Below, piece by piece: positions 8,605 through 17,561 of a stretch of 64,000 nt of DNA. How positions within the stretch are numbered: position 1 is the first letter of the stretch; each line of letters begins with the position of its first letter. The stretch is from contig NZ_PXNO01000001.1 of NCBI RefSeq assembly GCF_003007715.1, positions 1-64,000 on the forward strand. Reading direction: 5' to 3'. The translations under genes were made by a program, and so were the position numbers. The notes beneath the pieces are model-generated. The model searched no databases and had not been told where the DNA came from. It was given only the letters and a program-made list of their open reading frames with translations. The stretch is from Marinobacter shengliensis (GTDB lineage Bacteria > Pseudomonadota > Gammaproteobacteria > Pseudomonadales > Oleiphilaceae).

Positions 8605-8703
8605 TTTGCGGGGGTGCTTTTCAAAACACGCTGTGAATACGTCCCTGTACGCTCTGCTCCGCCATCCATGGCTCCGCAAGGTTTTGAAAAGCACCCCCGC
8701 AAA
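8605..8703 (+). repeat. Three-way-junction palindromic element, copy 2
   Basis: Arms 8605-8627 and 8681-8703 are a perfect 23-bp inverted repeat. The 53-nt core between them (8628-8680) is identical to 4-56. It holds hairpin TACG-TCCC-TGTA and hairpin GCCA-TCCA-TGGC with outer TGC/GCA pairs. It lies between the SPOR gene stop and the hslV promoter. On the minus strand, the direction of both genes, the loops read GGGA and TGGA. Confidence 0.9.
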
Positions 8704-8769
8704 CCTGTCCCAATCTCCGGCGCGGTTATCTTTTCGAGTGATTCCAGAGTCGGCGGGCTTACAAGAAAT

Positions 8770-9417
8770 TTAACCTTCGCGCGGAATTTTCCGAACCAGC
8801 GGCTGAATATTAATAGAAACCAGCTTATCCACCGCCGCATTCATCTGGCTGCGAGACTCAAATGGCCCCACATTCACCCGATACCACACACTGCCACTTT
8901 CCAGATCAATGCGCTGAACCTGCGCTCGCAAACCCTGGAACGCGATCTGAGCCCGCTGCCGTTCGGCATCCGCCTGGCTGCGGAAAGAGCCGGACTGGAC
9001 GATATAATTGAAGTCCTGCTGAGCAGGGTTGGGGGAGTACTCCTGAACCTTGGGGGGCACCACTTCTGATTCCGGCAACATATCGTAGAACCGGAAATTC
9101 TGCTCCCGTGGCCGGCTTGGCTCCTGCTTGGCGGTGCTGGGCGCGGGTGTTTTGGGCTGGGCAGACTGCTGTGCGGGTTGGCTCGGCCTGGCGGATTCCT
9201 GGCCCGTTGGTAGTGTGTTGAGGTACACGATAAAACCGACAAAACCACCTACCGCAGCCAGAGACAGAATCCATTTGAACGACAGCGCCCCGTGCTGGGA
9301 GTGCGATGGCGCACTCCGCTTAGCGGGGGAAGCTTTACGGGGCTTCGGCGCTGGCTTTCTGGACGAAGCCGCTCCTTTTCCCGCAGGCCGGTCTTTCTTG
9401 GCGTAGTCTCTGGCCAT
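8770..9417 (-). CDS. SPOR domain protein, FtsN-like
   Basis: Bitopic inner-membrane protein of the FtsN type, expected to bind denuded septal peptidoglycan and support division. A basic cytoplasmic tail (about 1-45, rich in K, R, P and A) precedes a membrane segment at about 48-67 (WILSLAAVGGFVGFIVYL). A Pro/Gln-rich periplasmic linker follows, then a C-terminal SPOR domain (about 133-212, with YIVQSGSFRSQADAERQRAQ and YRVNVGPF). I chose ATG at 9417 (MARDYAKKDR) because an AGGAG inside the argS end precedes it; an upstream start at 9474 would lie inside argS. It starts 7 nt after argS, and the argS-SPOR-hslVU order matches Pseudomonas. It is shorter (215 aa) than E. coli FtsN. Confidence 0.85.
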   Translation of the reverse strand: MARDYAKKDRPAGKGAASSRKPAPKPRKASPAKRSAPSHSQHGALSFKWILSLAAVGGFVGFIVYLNTLPTGQESARPSQPAQQSAQPKTPAPSTAKQEPSRPREQNFRFYDMLPESEVVPPKVQEYSPNPAQQDFNYIVQSGSFRSQADAERQRAQIAFQGLRAQVQRIDLESGSVWYRVNVGPFESRSQMNAAVDKLVSINIQPLVRKIPREG

Positions 9418-9424
9418 GGTCTTT

Positions 9425-11110
9425 TTACATCTCCTCTGGCGCACTAACGCCCAGCAAATCCAGGCCGTTGGCAATCACCTGGCGCACGGCCAGATAAAGG
9501 CTGACACGGGCATCCCGCAGGGCGGTGTCTTCAATCAACACCTTGTGGGCGTTGTAATAGGTGTGGAACTGGCCGGCCAGCTCACGCAGGTAATGGGTGA
9601 GGTGGTGCGGCTCCCGCTGGGTGGCGGAGTTGGCAATCAGCTCCGGATACTTGGCCAGCTGATTGGCCAGTTCTTTCTCTTCGTCCAGGGTTAACAGGCT
9701 CAGGTCGCCAACACATTCGTTCATGCCCCGCTTTACACCCTCGGCTGCGAGCTTACGCAGCACGCTGCAAATACGGGCATGGGCATACTGGATGTAATAC
9801 ACCGGGTTTTCATTGGTCTGGGAGCGGGCCAGGTCGATATCGAAGGTCAACTGGGAGTCGACACGGCGCGCGGCCAGGAAGAAACGGGTGGCATCGCGGC
9901 CGACTTCGTCGATCAGGTCCCGTACGGTTACGTAGCTGCCGGCCCGCTTGGAGATTTTCACTTCCTGGCCGGAGCGGGTCACCATCACCATCTGGTGCAG
10001 AACGTAGTCCGGCCAGCCCTGTGGGATGTCGGCTTTCAGTGCCTGCAGGCCGGCGCGCACGCGGGTCACGGTGGAGTGGTGGTCTGCACCCTGTTCGTTG
10101 ATCACGGTGGTAAAGCCACGCTGCCACTTGTCCAGGTGATAGGCCACATCCGGCAGGAAGTAGGTGTAGCCGCCATCCTTTTTACGCATAACCCGGTCTT
10201 TGTCATCGCCAAACTCGGTGGTTTTCAGCCACATGGCGCCGTCTTGCTCATAGGTGTAGCCGTTGGCCTTCAGGCGCTCAACGGTGGCCTCCACCTTGCC
10301 GTCCTCGTACAGGGAAGATTCCAGGAAATACACATCAAACTGAACGTCAAAGGCTTTCAGGTCCAGGTCCTGCTCCCGGCGCAGGTAGGCCACGGCAAAG
10401 TCGCGGATGGCGTCCTGGTCGTCCGGGTCGGCCTTGGCGGTCACTTTCCGGTCATCGGCAATCACCGTTTCGCCGGCCATATAGGCGTTGGCCACGTCGA
10501 CAATATAGTCGCCCCGGTAGCCGTCTTCCGGCCAGCTTTCATGCTCCGGGGTCAGGCCCTTCACGCGGGACTGAACCGACCGCGCCAGATTGTTGATCTG
10601 GGCGCCGGCGTCGTTGTAATAAAACTCACGGGTAACGTCGTAACCGTTGGCTTCCAGTAGGCGACACAGGCAGTCGCCAATAGCGGCGCCGCGGCCATGG
10701 CCCACGTGCAGGGGGCCGGTGGGGTTGGCCGACACAAACTCCACCTGAACCTTCTCACCTTTGCCCGAGTTGTTACGGCCAAACTGTTCCGCTTCGCCCA
10801 GGATGGTATTCACTATTCCGAACGCGCTGGCGGTGCTCATGAAAAAGTTAATAAAGCCCGGCCCGGCAATCTCCACCTTCTCCACCGCTGAACTCTCCGG
10901 CAACGCCGCCACCAGGGCCTCGGCCAGCTTTCGCGGCGGGCAGCCAGCCGCCTTGGCGGCCATCAGGGCAATGTTGCAGGCGTAATCGCCGTGGGATTTG
11001 TCCTTGGTGTTGCCAACCTGGGGGGTAAAGGTCTGGTCAGCCGGCAGAGTGCCTTCAGACTGCAGGGCAGCCAGTGCGGACTGGAGAAGCTCGGATACGG
11101 TCTCTTTCAT
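9425..11110 (-). CDS. argS: Arginine-tRNA ligase
   Basis: Class Ia aminoacyl-tRNA synthetase that charges tRNA-Arg. It has 561 aa. The N-terminal Add-1 domain (about 1-90) is followed by the catalytic core with [15 protein letters not shown] (HVGH at 135-138). The KMSKS-like region is [20 protein letters not shown]. The C-terminal all-helical anticodon-binding DALR domain ends with [10 protein letters not shown]. It heads a minus-strand run with the SPOR gene. In Pseudomonas priA is directly upstream; here a lipoprotein gene lies between them. Confidence 0.97.
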   Translation of the reverse strand: MKETVSELLQSALAALQSEGTLPADQTFTPQVGNTKDKSHGDYACNIALMAAKAAGCPPRKLAEALVAALPESSAVEKVEIAGPGFINFFMSTASAFGIVNTILGEAEQFGRNNSGKGEKVQVEFVSANPTGPLHVGHGRGAAIGDCLCRLLEANGYDVTREFYYNDAGAQINNLARSVQSRVKGLTPEHESWPEDGYRGDYIVDVANAYMAGETVIADDRKVTAKADPDDQDAIRDFAVAYLRREQDLDLKAFDVQFDVYFLESSLYEDGKVEATVERLKANGYTYEQDGAMWLKTTEFGDDKDRVMRKKDGGYTYFLPDVAYHLDKWQRGFTTVINEQGADHHSTVTRVRAGLQALKADIPQGWPDYVLHQMVMVTRSGQEVKISKRAGSYVTVRDLIDEVGRDATRFFLAARRVDSQLTFDIDLARSQTNENPVYYIQYAHARICSVLRKLAAEGVKRGMNECVGDLSLLTLDEEKELANQLAKYPELIANSATQREPHHLTHYLRELAGQFHTYYNAHKVLIEDTALRDARVSLYLAVRQVIANGLDLLGVSAPEEM

Positions 11111-11280
11111 GCGTCAGATGACTCGGTTTTCAGGAGAATGGGTGCAGGGCTGGGCGCCCGTTGAAATCAGAAGAGGCGTATTATCGCGGAAAGTTGGATA
11201 TCAAGCAAAATTGCTGACAGATTGAATTTTTGGTCGAAAGTCGGCAGTAACGGATGGAGGTATACCAACTAATATTAAAG

Positions 11281-11311
11281 AGCTGGGCTTTCCGATGAAG
11301 AAAGCCCAGCT
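11281..11311 (-). terminator. Putative intrinsic terminator of the lipoprotein gene
   Basis: AGCTGGGCTTTC (11281-11292) pairs with GAAAGCCCAGCT (11300-11311), a perfect 12-bp stem. On the minus strand it is followed by CTTTAATATT, a weak T-tract. It starts 17 nt after the stop of the minus-strand lipoprotein gene. Confidence 0.65.
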
Positions 11312-11327
11312 TGTCCAGTAGCCTTGA

Positions 11328-13151
11328 TCAGTTGCAGGCTGTTTCGTTATAAGGGCTTTGCTCTCCCGGAGGGCTGACTCCCTCGTCACTTAGGTCATCA
11401 GCGACACAGGGTAGAATGAATGTCCTAGAGTTAGAGCTCGTGAAGCCCTCAACATTCGAGGTTGCAGTTAATCTAACCTTTACCCAATTGCACTGGTCTT
11501 TGGTGTACTTAATATCAAATTGGATTGCACCGGAGTCATCAGTCGTTACTGACCGAGGGGCTGCAGCGGGGGTCCCAATCTCAGTTCCATTCACAGGATC
11601 GGAGTGGTTTGTCTGGCACGTTGTAGGGTTGTCCGGCAATACCCATTTGTCACCATTCCAGCTATAAGATCCCTTGGCGAATTCAACTGGAAGGACGCTA
11701 AGTTGTACCGGCTGGTCGGTGCTTGCGTTACCGTTGGCGTCGGTCACAAGCACGCTCCACGGCATTTCATAAGTGGTTTGGTCTGGGGCGGAAATTGTAT
11801 TGCCAGTGCCGAGGATCAAGGTCAGCGCCCGCCCAGCCACGGTAAGCAAGATAGTCTTTTGCTCGGTAGTGCCGTCGCTGCGCTGGATCTGTGCGGTTAT
11901 CTGAACGCCATCTTTCTCACTGATACTACTTGTGGAGGTATAGGTCGAAATCGCGCGCCCTTGACTATCTGTTCTCACGCTTCCTGGTGAAAGTGTGCCG
12001 CCCGTCGGATCAGTCAATGTGAACTCTACTTGCGCATTCTTTACGAGGTTGCCGTTTTCGTCCCGGACCGTAGCGATTATGCTTGCCTCATCGTTAGTTG
12101 AAACCTGCGTCTTTGAAGCTCGGATATTTATGTCGTGTGGGTTAGAAGACACGAATTCAAGGGCCTGGCTTGTCTGAATCTGACTGCCCTCAGAGCTCTC
12201 TGCTGTGGCAGTGATTTCGGCAATGCCGACATTTGTTGAGCTGATGCTGGCAACAGCTGCGCCATTACCGTCTGTTATTGCGGTGTTGGAAGCAAGAGTT
12301 CCGCGGGTTGTAGCAAAACGGACCTCTTGTCCCACTACAGGGTTTCCATTTTGAGTCCAAGTCACAGATACGTTTTGAGAAGCGCCTATTTCCACTTCGC
12401 TTACGTCAATTTCGTCGAAAATGAAGCTGTCAGCAGATACGTTCACGTTGATTTGGGTGGAAATGCCAGAATCACCTTCAAATGCACTAACCGAGAGCGT
12501 GTCTGTGCCACCACTGTTCGCGTTGAGCGAGAATCTAACTCGTCCTGAAGAATCTGTGTTCATGCTTGAGCTTGAGACGGTGTTGTTCTGGCTTGATATG
12601 TTTACGACAGTGTTTCCGATGCCTCCACCTGCAGAGTCAAGCAGGCGTGCTTCGAAGTTCGCTGAGGCTCCATTACTGATAGCAGTCGGGCCGGTGAGGC
12701 TTAGGTTGGTGCCGGTTACTGCAATGTTTACCGAATTAGTTTGAGAGCCAGCGGATGCTGTAACGGCAATTGTTCTATTTCGGGCATCACCTTGGGAGGA
12801 CAATTCGGCGCTGGCCTGGCCGGCTTCAGACGTGGTTGGAGTCGTGACTACCAGTGAGCCGTTATTTGATGCTTCAAACTTGACCGGAACGTCGGGTGTA
12901 AGAACGCCATTTTGGTCGCGAACAAGAGCTGTAATAAGAGCCTTGTCCTGGCCTGAAGAGCCAATTGTTGGCGCGCTTGTGAGCAGCTGAACGGAGCCAA
13001 CACTCACTGTTGGGTTAGTAGGGGTATCTGATCCTCCCCCCGTATTGCCGCCGCTTCCTGCAAGCGGAGTAGAGCTATCATCCCCTCCACAGGCCGCCAA
13101 AATAAAAGCCAGCGACAACGCTGACGCACGCGCAAGGAATTTCCCTGACAT
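11328..13151 (-). CDS. Large lipoprotein with bacterial Ig-like (Big-1/invasin type) repeats
   Basis: I recognise the architecture but not a named family. ATG at 13151 gives 607 aa and has GGAG 9 nt upstream. A lipoprotein signal ends LAFILAAC, with acylated Cys21, followed by CGGDDSS and a Gly/Ser/Thr linker. The rest is a chain of roughly five Ig-like units with recurring phrases such as VRDQNGVLTPDVPVKFE, DENGNLVKNAQVEFTL and VLVTDANGNASTDQPV, typical of Big-1 (invasin/intimin) domains. Late cysteines (CQTNH, DQCNWV, LPCVADD, ETACN) may form disulphides. It is likely anchored in the outer membrane and may act in surface attachment. Base composition looks more AT-rich than its neighbours, and it interrupts the argS-priA adjacency seen in Pseudomonas, so acquisition is plausible. 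Confidence 0.8.
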   Translation of the reverse strand: MSGKFLARASALSLAFILAACGGDDSSTPLAGSGGNTGGGSDTPTNPTVSVGSVQLLTSAPTIGSSGQDKALITALVRDQNGVLTPDVPVKFEASNNGSLVVTTPTTSEAGQASAELSSQGDARNRTIAVTASAGSQTNSVNIAVTGTNLSLTGPTAISNGASANFEARLLDSAGGGIGNTVVNISSQNNTVSSSSMNTDSSGRVRFSLNANSGGTDTLSVSAFEGDSGISTQINVNVSADSFIFDEIDVSEVEIGASQNVSVTWTQNGNPVVGQEVRFATTRGTLASNTAITDGNGAAVASISSTNVGIAEITATAESSEGSQIQTSQALEFVSSNPHDINIRASKTQVSTNDEASIIATVRDENGNLVKNAQVEFTLTDPTGGTLSPGSVRTDSQGRAISTYTSTSSISEKDGVQITAQIQRSDGTTEQKTILLTVAGRALTLILGTGNTISAPDQTTYEMPWSVLVTDANGNASTDQPVQLSVLPVEFAKGSYSWNGDKWVLPDNPTTCQTNHSDPVNGTEIGTPAAAPRSVTTDDSGAIQFDIKYTKDQCNWVKVRLTATSNVEGFTSSNSRTFILPCVADDLSDEGVSPPGEQSPYNETACN

Positions 13152-13369
13152 TTTTATATCTCCAGTTTTCGTTACAGCAAAAGCCTTTTCGCTGCGCATT
13201 CCCTGCTTGAGAACCGCAACCTCAGGTGTTGTTACAGCTTTATTAGGTAGTTTGCTGAAAATCATAGCACAGTCGGCGCGAACGCAATGCTTACGGGTGC
13301 CGATTTCTGCAAAAGATTGTAACGATTTGCAGGTTATCGACTGCGTCACATTTTTGTTGGCTGATCAGG

Positions 13370-15535
13370 TTAGCCGGTTTCCTGCGGATCTACATCAACC
13401 ACCCATCGGGTACTGGAGGGCAGCCTGGCTTGGTCTAGGTATTGGCATAGCTGTGTCAGCACGCGATTGAGGTGGCCACGGCTATCGCTGCACAGAATCA
13501 GTTGGGCCCGGTGGCGGTCGGCTTTGCGGGCGATAACGGCAGGTAACGGGCCCCAGATTTCGATGCCGGGGCTTTGCGCCATGGGTTTCAGGGTGTCCAG
13601 AAGTTGCAGGCTGTTCTGCATGGTGTCGGCTTCGGCTCGTACGATCGCCATAGCGCGGTAGGGTGGCAGGGCGCCGGTTTCTCGCTCGGCCAGGAGCTGG
13701 TCGGCGATCGCAGCGTAGTTACCCTGGCACAAGTTGGTGAGAAGCGGGTGGTCGCTGTGGCAGGTCTGGATCAGCACTTTTCCCGGTTTGTCGCCCCGAC
13801 CGGCGCGGCCACTGACTTGTAGCAGAGTCTGGATCATCTGTTCCGGTGCCCGGAAATCAACACTGAACAGGCCGCCGTCGGCGTTTACTACGCACACCAG
13901 GGTCACGTTGGGGAAGTCGTGGCCCTTGGCCAGCATCTGGGTGCCCACAAGAATGCAGGGCTCGCCGGTATTCACCCTTTTCAGGATGGCTTGGATACTG
14001 CCTTTGCGCTGGGTGCTGTCCCTGTCTACCCGCACGATGGGCGTGTCCGGAAATTGCTCGGCAAGGGTGTCTTCGGTGCGCTCGGTGCCCTGGCCAACGG
14101 GTTTGTAGTTTTCGCTCTGGCATTTTGGGCAGGTGTGGCTGGCCGCCATCTGGAAGTCACAGTGGTGGCAGCGCATGGCGTGGTCGCGGCGGTGGTAGGT
14201 CAGTCGGGTGTCGCAGCGTGGGCATTCTTCTAAGTGGCCGCAATCAAAGCACATCATTACCGGGGCAAATCCCCGTCTGTTGACGAAGACCAGTGCTTGC
14301 TCGCCCCTCGCAAGCGTTTCTTTGATCGTATTCAGGGTTGGGCGGGACAGTCCCGCTTCAAGTGGCCGGCTTCGGATGTCCAGTAATTCAAGCTGGGGTG
14401 GCTTCGCGTTGCCGGCCCGTTCTTCCAGTCGAATCAGTTGGTATTTGCCCTGTTGCGCGTTATGCCAGGATTCCAGGGCCGGTGTGGCCGAGCCGAGAAT
14501 CACCGGGCACCGGTTCAGGTGAGCGCGGTAGACGGCAACATCCCGCCCGGAATACCGGAAACCTTCGCCCTGTTTGTAGGAGCTGTCGTGCTCCTCATCG
14601 ACGATGATGGTGCGAAGGTGGCTAAAAGGAAGCAGTACTGCCGAGCGGGTGCCTATCAGGATCACCGGTTCGCCATTGCGGATTTTCAGCCAGGTGCTCA
14701 GGCGCTCACCGTCATTCAGGGCAGAGTGCCATACCTGAATGCGGTTGCCGAAGTAGCGGCGAAAGCGGGCGAGTGTTTGTGGTGTCAGGTTGATCTCGGG
14801 TACCAGTACCAGTGCCTGCTCGTTCGCGTTGAGGTGCGTTTTTAAATAATGAAGGTAAAGTTCGGTTTTACCGCTACCGGTTATTCCATAGAGCAGGGTG
14901 GCAGAGAATTCGTGTGTGTGCTCCGGCATCTGAGCTGACGCTGCCTGTTGGGCGGCGGACAGGGTCGGGGCCGGCAGGTCTTTGGTGGCCGGCGCAGTTA
15001 TGGCTTTGGCGCCCTCGGTGATCAGATCTTTCTGTTGCAGATTGCGAATCTGGGCCCGGCTGAAGCCGGATTTCACCAACGCGCTGGAGCTAATGCCGGG
15101 TGATTCCTTGATGGCATTGAACAGGGCGACTTGCCGGTGTGCGTTGGCTGGTAAGACGGCCTCTGTTGCTGCCGGGTGCCAGCTTTCATCGGCTTTCTCC
15201 TGAGCGGGCCGACCCCGTCGCAAGGCCGGGGGGAGGGCGGTAAACAGGCATTCTCCCAGCGGATGCTGGTAATAATCGCTGGCCCAGGTGAGCAGGTTAA
15301 AGGTGTTGTCTGGCAGGGCTGGCCAGGCTTCCAGTGTGCCTTTGATAGCCTTCAGGTTGACGCCGGGCGGGGGCTCAACGCCAATCTCTACTACCAGGCC
15401 AGTCAAAGTCTGGCGCCCGAAAGGCACGGTAACCCGCTGGCCAGGTGCGAGCTCAAGGCTGTCGGGAATCAGGTAGTCAAACAGGCGCCTCAGGGGACGG
15501 TTCAGGGCGATGCGGGCGATAGCTGGCCGTGTCAC
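13370..15535 (-). CDS. priA: Primosomal protein N' (replication restart helicase PriA)
   Basis: 3'-to-5' superfamily 2 helicase that reloads the replisome at stalled forks. It has 721 aa against 732 in E. coli. The N-terminal 3'BD domain (RPLRRLFDYLIP...GQRVTVPFG) is followed by a winged helix, then Walker A YGITGSGKTELYL and the DEEH box VDEEHDSSYKQGEGFRYSGRDVA. A zinc-binding insertion has the cysteine pairs CFDC, CPRC, CHHC and CPKC. The GTQMLAKGHDFPNV motif follows. The start is GTG (MTRPAIARIALN). It is divergent from rpmE, as in Pseudomonas. Confidence 0.97.
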   Translation of the reverse strand: MTRPAIARIALNRPLRRLFDYLIPDSLELAPGQRVTVPFGRQTLTGLVVEIGVEPPPGVNLKAIKGTLEAWPALPDNTFNLLTWASDYYQHPLGECLFTALPPALRRGRPAQEKADESWHPAATEAVLPANAHRQVALFNAIKESPGISSSALVKSGFSRAQIRNLQQKDLITEGAKAITAPATKDLPAPTLSAAQQAASAQMPEHTHEFSATLLYGITGSGKTELYLHYLKTHLNANEQALVLVPEINLTPQTLARFRRYFGNRIQVWHSALNDGERLSTWLKIRNGEPVILIGTRSAVLLPFSHLRTIIVDEEHDSSYKQGEGFRYSGRDVAVYRAHLNRCPVILGSATPALESWHNAQQGKYQLIRLEERAGNAKPPQLELLDIRSRPLEAGLSRPTLNTIKETLARGEQALVFVNRRGFAPVMMCFDCGHLEECPRCDTRLTYHRRDHAMRCHHCDFQMAASHTCPKCQSENYKPVGQGTERTEDTLAEQFPDTPIVRVDRDSTQRKGSIQAILKRVNTGEPCILVGTQMLAKGHDFPNVTLVCVVNADGGLFSVDFRAPEQMIQTLLQVSGRAGRGDKPGKVLIQTCHSDHPLLTNLCQGNYAAIADQLLAERETGALPPYRAMAIVRAEADTMQNSLQLLDTLKPMAQSPGIEIWGPLPAVIARKADRHRAQLILCSDSRGHLNRVLTQLCQYLDQARLPSSTRWVVDVDPQETG

Positions 15536-15611
15536 GGTATCTGCGTATCCTGATGGCGGGCCTTCTGGCGCCGGGCGTTGTGTTCTGGAGTCTTGTGAGG
15601 AGTCAAGATAC

Positions 15612-15640
15612 TTGCCTGTGGCCGGGTTTGTCAGTAAGAT
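15612..15640 (+). promoter_or_regulatory. Candidate sigma70 promoter of rpmE
   Basis: TTGCCT (15612-15617) and TAAGAT (15635-15640) are 17 bp apart, each matching 4 of 6 consensus bases. They lie in the 232-bp gap between divergent priA and rpmE. The call rests on spacing and position. Confidence 0.35.
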
Positions 15641-15767
15641 TCGCGGTCTGTTTATGGCCGGGCATGATTGTGCACGGTCTTTCCAATTGATTCAAACATG
15701 CGGTGCCTGGCATGTAGGCCGTTTTCGGCGGGTGATCAGGTAGCGGCATGACCGACAGAGGTTCGCC

Positions 15768-15989
15768 ATGAAAGAAGGTATTCACCCGAAGTACGAAGAC
15801 ATTACCGCCACCTGTTCATGCGGTAACGTGATCAAGACTCGCTCCACTGTAGGCCACGACCTGCAGCTGGACGTATGCTCCCAGTGCCACCCGTTCTACA
15901 CTGGCAAGCAGAAGGTTATGGACACCGGCGGTCGTATTGATCGGTTCCAGAAGCGTTTCGGCAGCCGTATCGGCGGCAAGAAAGCCTGA
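15768..15989 (+). CDS. rpmE: Large ribosomal subunit protein bL31
   Basis: Ribosomal protein L31 of the zinc-binding (C+) type. The four cysteines at residues 16, 18, 37 and 40 (CSC and CSQC) form the metal site. It has 73 aa, starts [12 protein letters not shown] and ends in a basic tail. A zinc-free paralogue is often made under zinc limitation in relatives; none is seen here. It is followed by a strong terminator and is probably monocistronic. Confidence 0.97.
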   Translation: MKEGIHPKYEDITATCSCGNVIKTRSTVGHDLQLDVCSQCHPFYTGKQKVMDTGGRIDRFQKRFGSRIGGKKA

Positions 15990-16006
15990 TCTGCACCGAA
16001 ATGTTG

Positions 16007-16034
16007 CAAAAAAGCGCCTCAGGGCGCTTTTTTT
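16007..16034. terminator. Intrinsic terminator after rpmE
   Basis: An A-run, then stem GCGCC-TCA-GGCGC (with an outer extra G), then eight T. It lies 18-45 nt after the rpmE stop. The A-run on the left could make it work in both directions. Confidence 0.9.
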
Positions 16035-16205
16035 GTGTCTGGACGTCGGTTTTTTCGATGTCTTATACGCAAAATGCACTATTGACTGGTCATAAAATAT
16101 TCGGGTTTGGCTTGTCGTTTCGGGGCGGTCGCGCCATAATGTCGCGCTCCGTTGGGCGAGCCCCGGCGGTTAATACCTTTAAACGTGACAAACGGAACAG
16201 TGGCA

Positions 16206-17471
16206 ATGTCTCAAGATCTGAAAGAAGCAGCCCTTGAATATCACGCCAAACCGCGGCCGGGTAAGCTGAGTGTTGAAATCACCAAGCCAACCCAAACTTC
16301 CCGCGACCTTTCCCTGGCGTACAGCCCCGGGGTTGCCGAACCGGTCCGCGAGATCGCGAAGGACCCCGAGAACGCATACAAGTACACGGCCAAGGGCAAC
16401 CTGGTAGCTGTGATTTCTGATGGTACTGCGATCCTGGGTCTGGGTAATCTCGGCCCCCTGGCAAGCAAGCCGGTAATGGAAGGCAAGGGCGTACTGTTCA
16501 AGCGCTTTGCTGGTATTGACGTGTTCGATATCGAAGTCAATTCCGAAAGCCCGCAAGCGTTTATTGAAACTGTAGAGCGTATCGCGGATACCTTCGGTGG
16601 TATCAACCTCGAAGACATCAAGGCACCGGAGTGCTTCGAGATTGAGCGTGCGCTGATCGAAAAGTGCAACGTGCCCATCTTCCATGATGACCAGCACGGT
16701 ACTGCCATCGTGACTGCAGCTGGCATGATCAATGCCCTTGAGCTGCAGGGTAAGAAAATTGAAGAGGCAAAGGTGGTTTGTCTGGGCGCCGGTGCGGCTG
16801 CCATTGCCTGCATGAAGTTGTTGATCAGCTGCGGTATTCGCTCTGAAAACATTTTCATGCTCGACCGCAAGGGTGTGATCCACTCTGGTCGTGACGATCT
16901 GAACCAGTACAAAGCGATGTTCGCCAACGAGACAGACAAGCGCACACTGGATGACGCCATTGACGGCGCCGACGTGTTCCTGGGTCTGTCTGGTCCGGAC
17001 CTGTTGAGTGCTGAGCAGCTGGCGAAGATGGCTCCGAACCCGATCGTATTCGCGTGCTCCAACCCGGATCCGGAAATCAGTCCGGAAGTGGCTCTGGCTA
17101 CCCGCGATGATCTGATCATGGCAACCGGCCGTTCGGACTATCCGAACCAGGTGAACAACGTTCTGGGCTTCCCGTTCATTTTCCGTGGCGCGCTGGACGT
17201 TCGTGCAACCGCCATCAACGAGGAAATGAAAGTGGCAGCGGTTCATGCTATTCGTGAACTGGCTAAAGAGCCCGTGCCCCAGGAAATCTGCGCCGCTTAC
17301 GGTGTCGACAGCCTGGAGTTCGGTAAGGAATACATTATTCCCAAGCCGATGGACGTTCGTCTGCTTGACGTAGTGCCTGCTGCGGTTGCCCGTGCTGCCG
17401 TAGACTCTGGTGTGGCGCGCAATCCTTACCCGGCGCACTACCCGCTGAAGTCCATGGACGACATCATCTGA
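16206..17471 (+). CDS. Malic enzyme, short form (NAD(P)-dependent)
   Basis: Oxidatively decarboxylates malate to pyruvate, linking the TCA cycle with pyruvate and NAD(P)H supply. It has 421 aa from ATG 16206 (MSQDLKEAALEYH). The malic N-terminal domain holds LAYSPGVAEPV, with the catalytic tyrosine, and GKGVLFKRFAGIDVFDIE, with the catalytic lysine. FHDDQHGTAIV carries metal-binding acidic residues, and VCLGAGAAAIACMKLL is the nucleotide-binding turn. The phosphotransacetylase-like C-terminal domain of E. coli MaeB (759 aa) is absent, as in the Pseudomonas homologue in the same locus. Cofactor preference cannot be read reliably. Confidence 0.92.
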   Translation: MSQDLKEAALEYHAKPRPGKLSVEITKPTQTSRDLSLAYSPGVAEPVREIAKDPENAYKYTAKGNLVAVISDGTAILGLGNLGPLASKPVMEGKGVLFKRFAGIDVFDIEVNSESPQAFIETVERIADTFGGINLEDIKAPECFEIERALIEKCNVPIFHDDQHGTAIVTAAGMINALELQGKKIEEAKVVCLGAGAAAIACMKLLISCGIRSENIFMLDRKGVIHSGRDDLNQYKAMFANETDKRTLDDAIDGADVFLGLSGPDLLSAEQLAKMAPNPIVFACSNPDPEISPEVALATRDDLIMATGRSDYPNQVNNVLGFPFIFRGALDVRATAINEEMKVAAVHAIRELAKEPVPQEICAAYGVDSLEFGKEYIIPKPMDVRLLDVVPAAVARAAVDSGVARNPYPAHYPLKSMDDII

Positions 17472-17494
17472 TCTGGATGTAGTTGTTGGGCCTC

Positions 17495-17527
17495 AAAAAA
17501 ACCGGCGGAGATCCCGCCGGTTTTTTT
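17495..17527. terminator. Bidirectional intrinsic terminator (malic enzyme / ponA)
   Basis: AAAAAAACCGGCGG, a 6-nt loop (GAGATC) and CCGCCGGTTTTTTT. Perfect stem with A and T runs on both sides, between the convergent malic enzyme and ponA genes. Confidence 0.92.
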
Positions 17528-17561
17528 GTGTCTGCCCATTGCTGGGCTCGGCTGCGCCGGA

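Noticed and set aside
8614..9069. Plus-strand frame across copy 2 and the SPOR gene end
   Set aside because: It combines the repeat core with the antisense of the SPOR domain, and has no domain of its own.
16179..17438. 419-codon frame antisense to the malic enzyme
   Set aside because: The plus-strand gene has all catalytic motifs; the reverse frame is explained by its codon bias.
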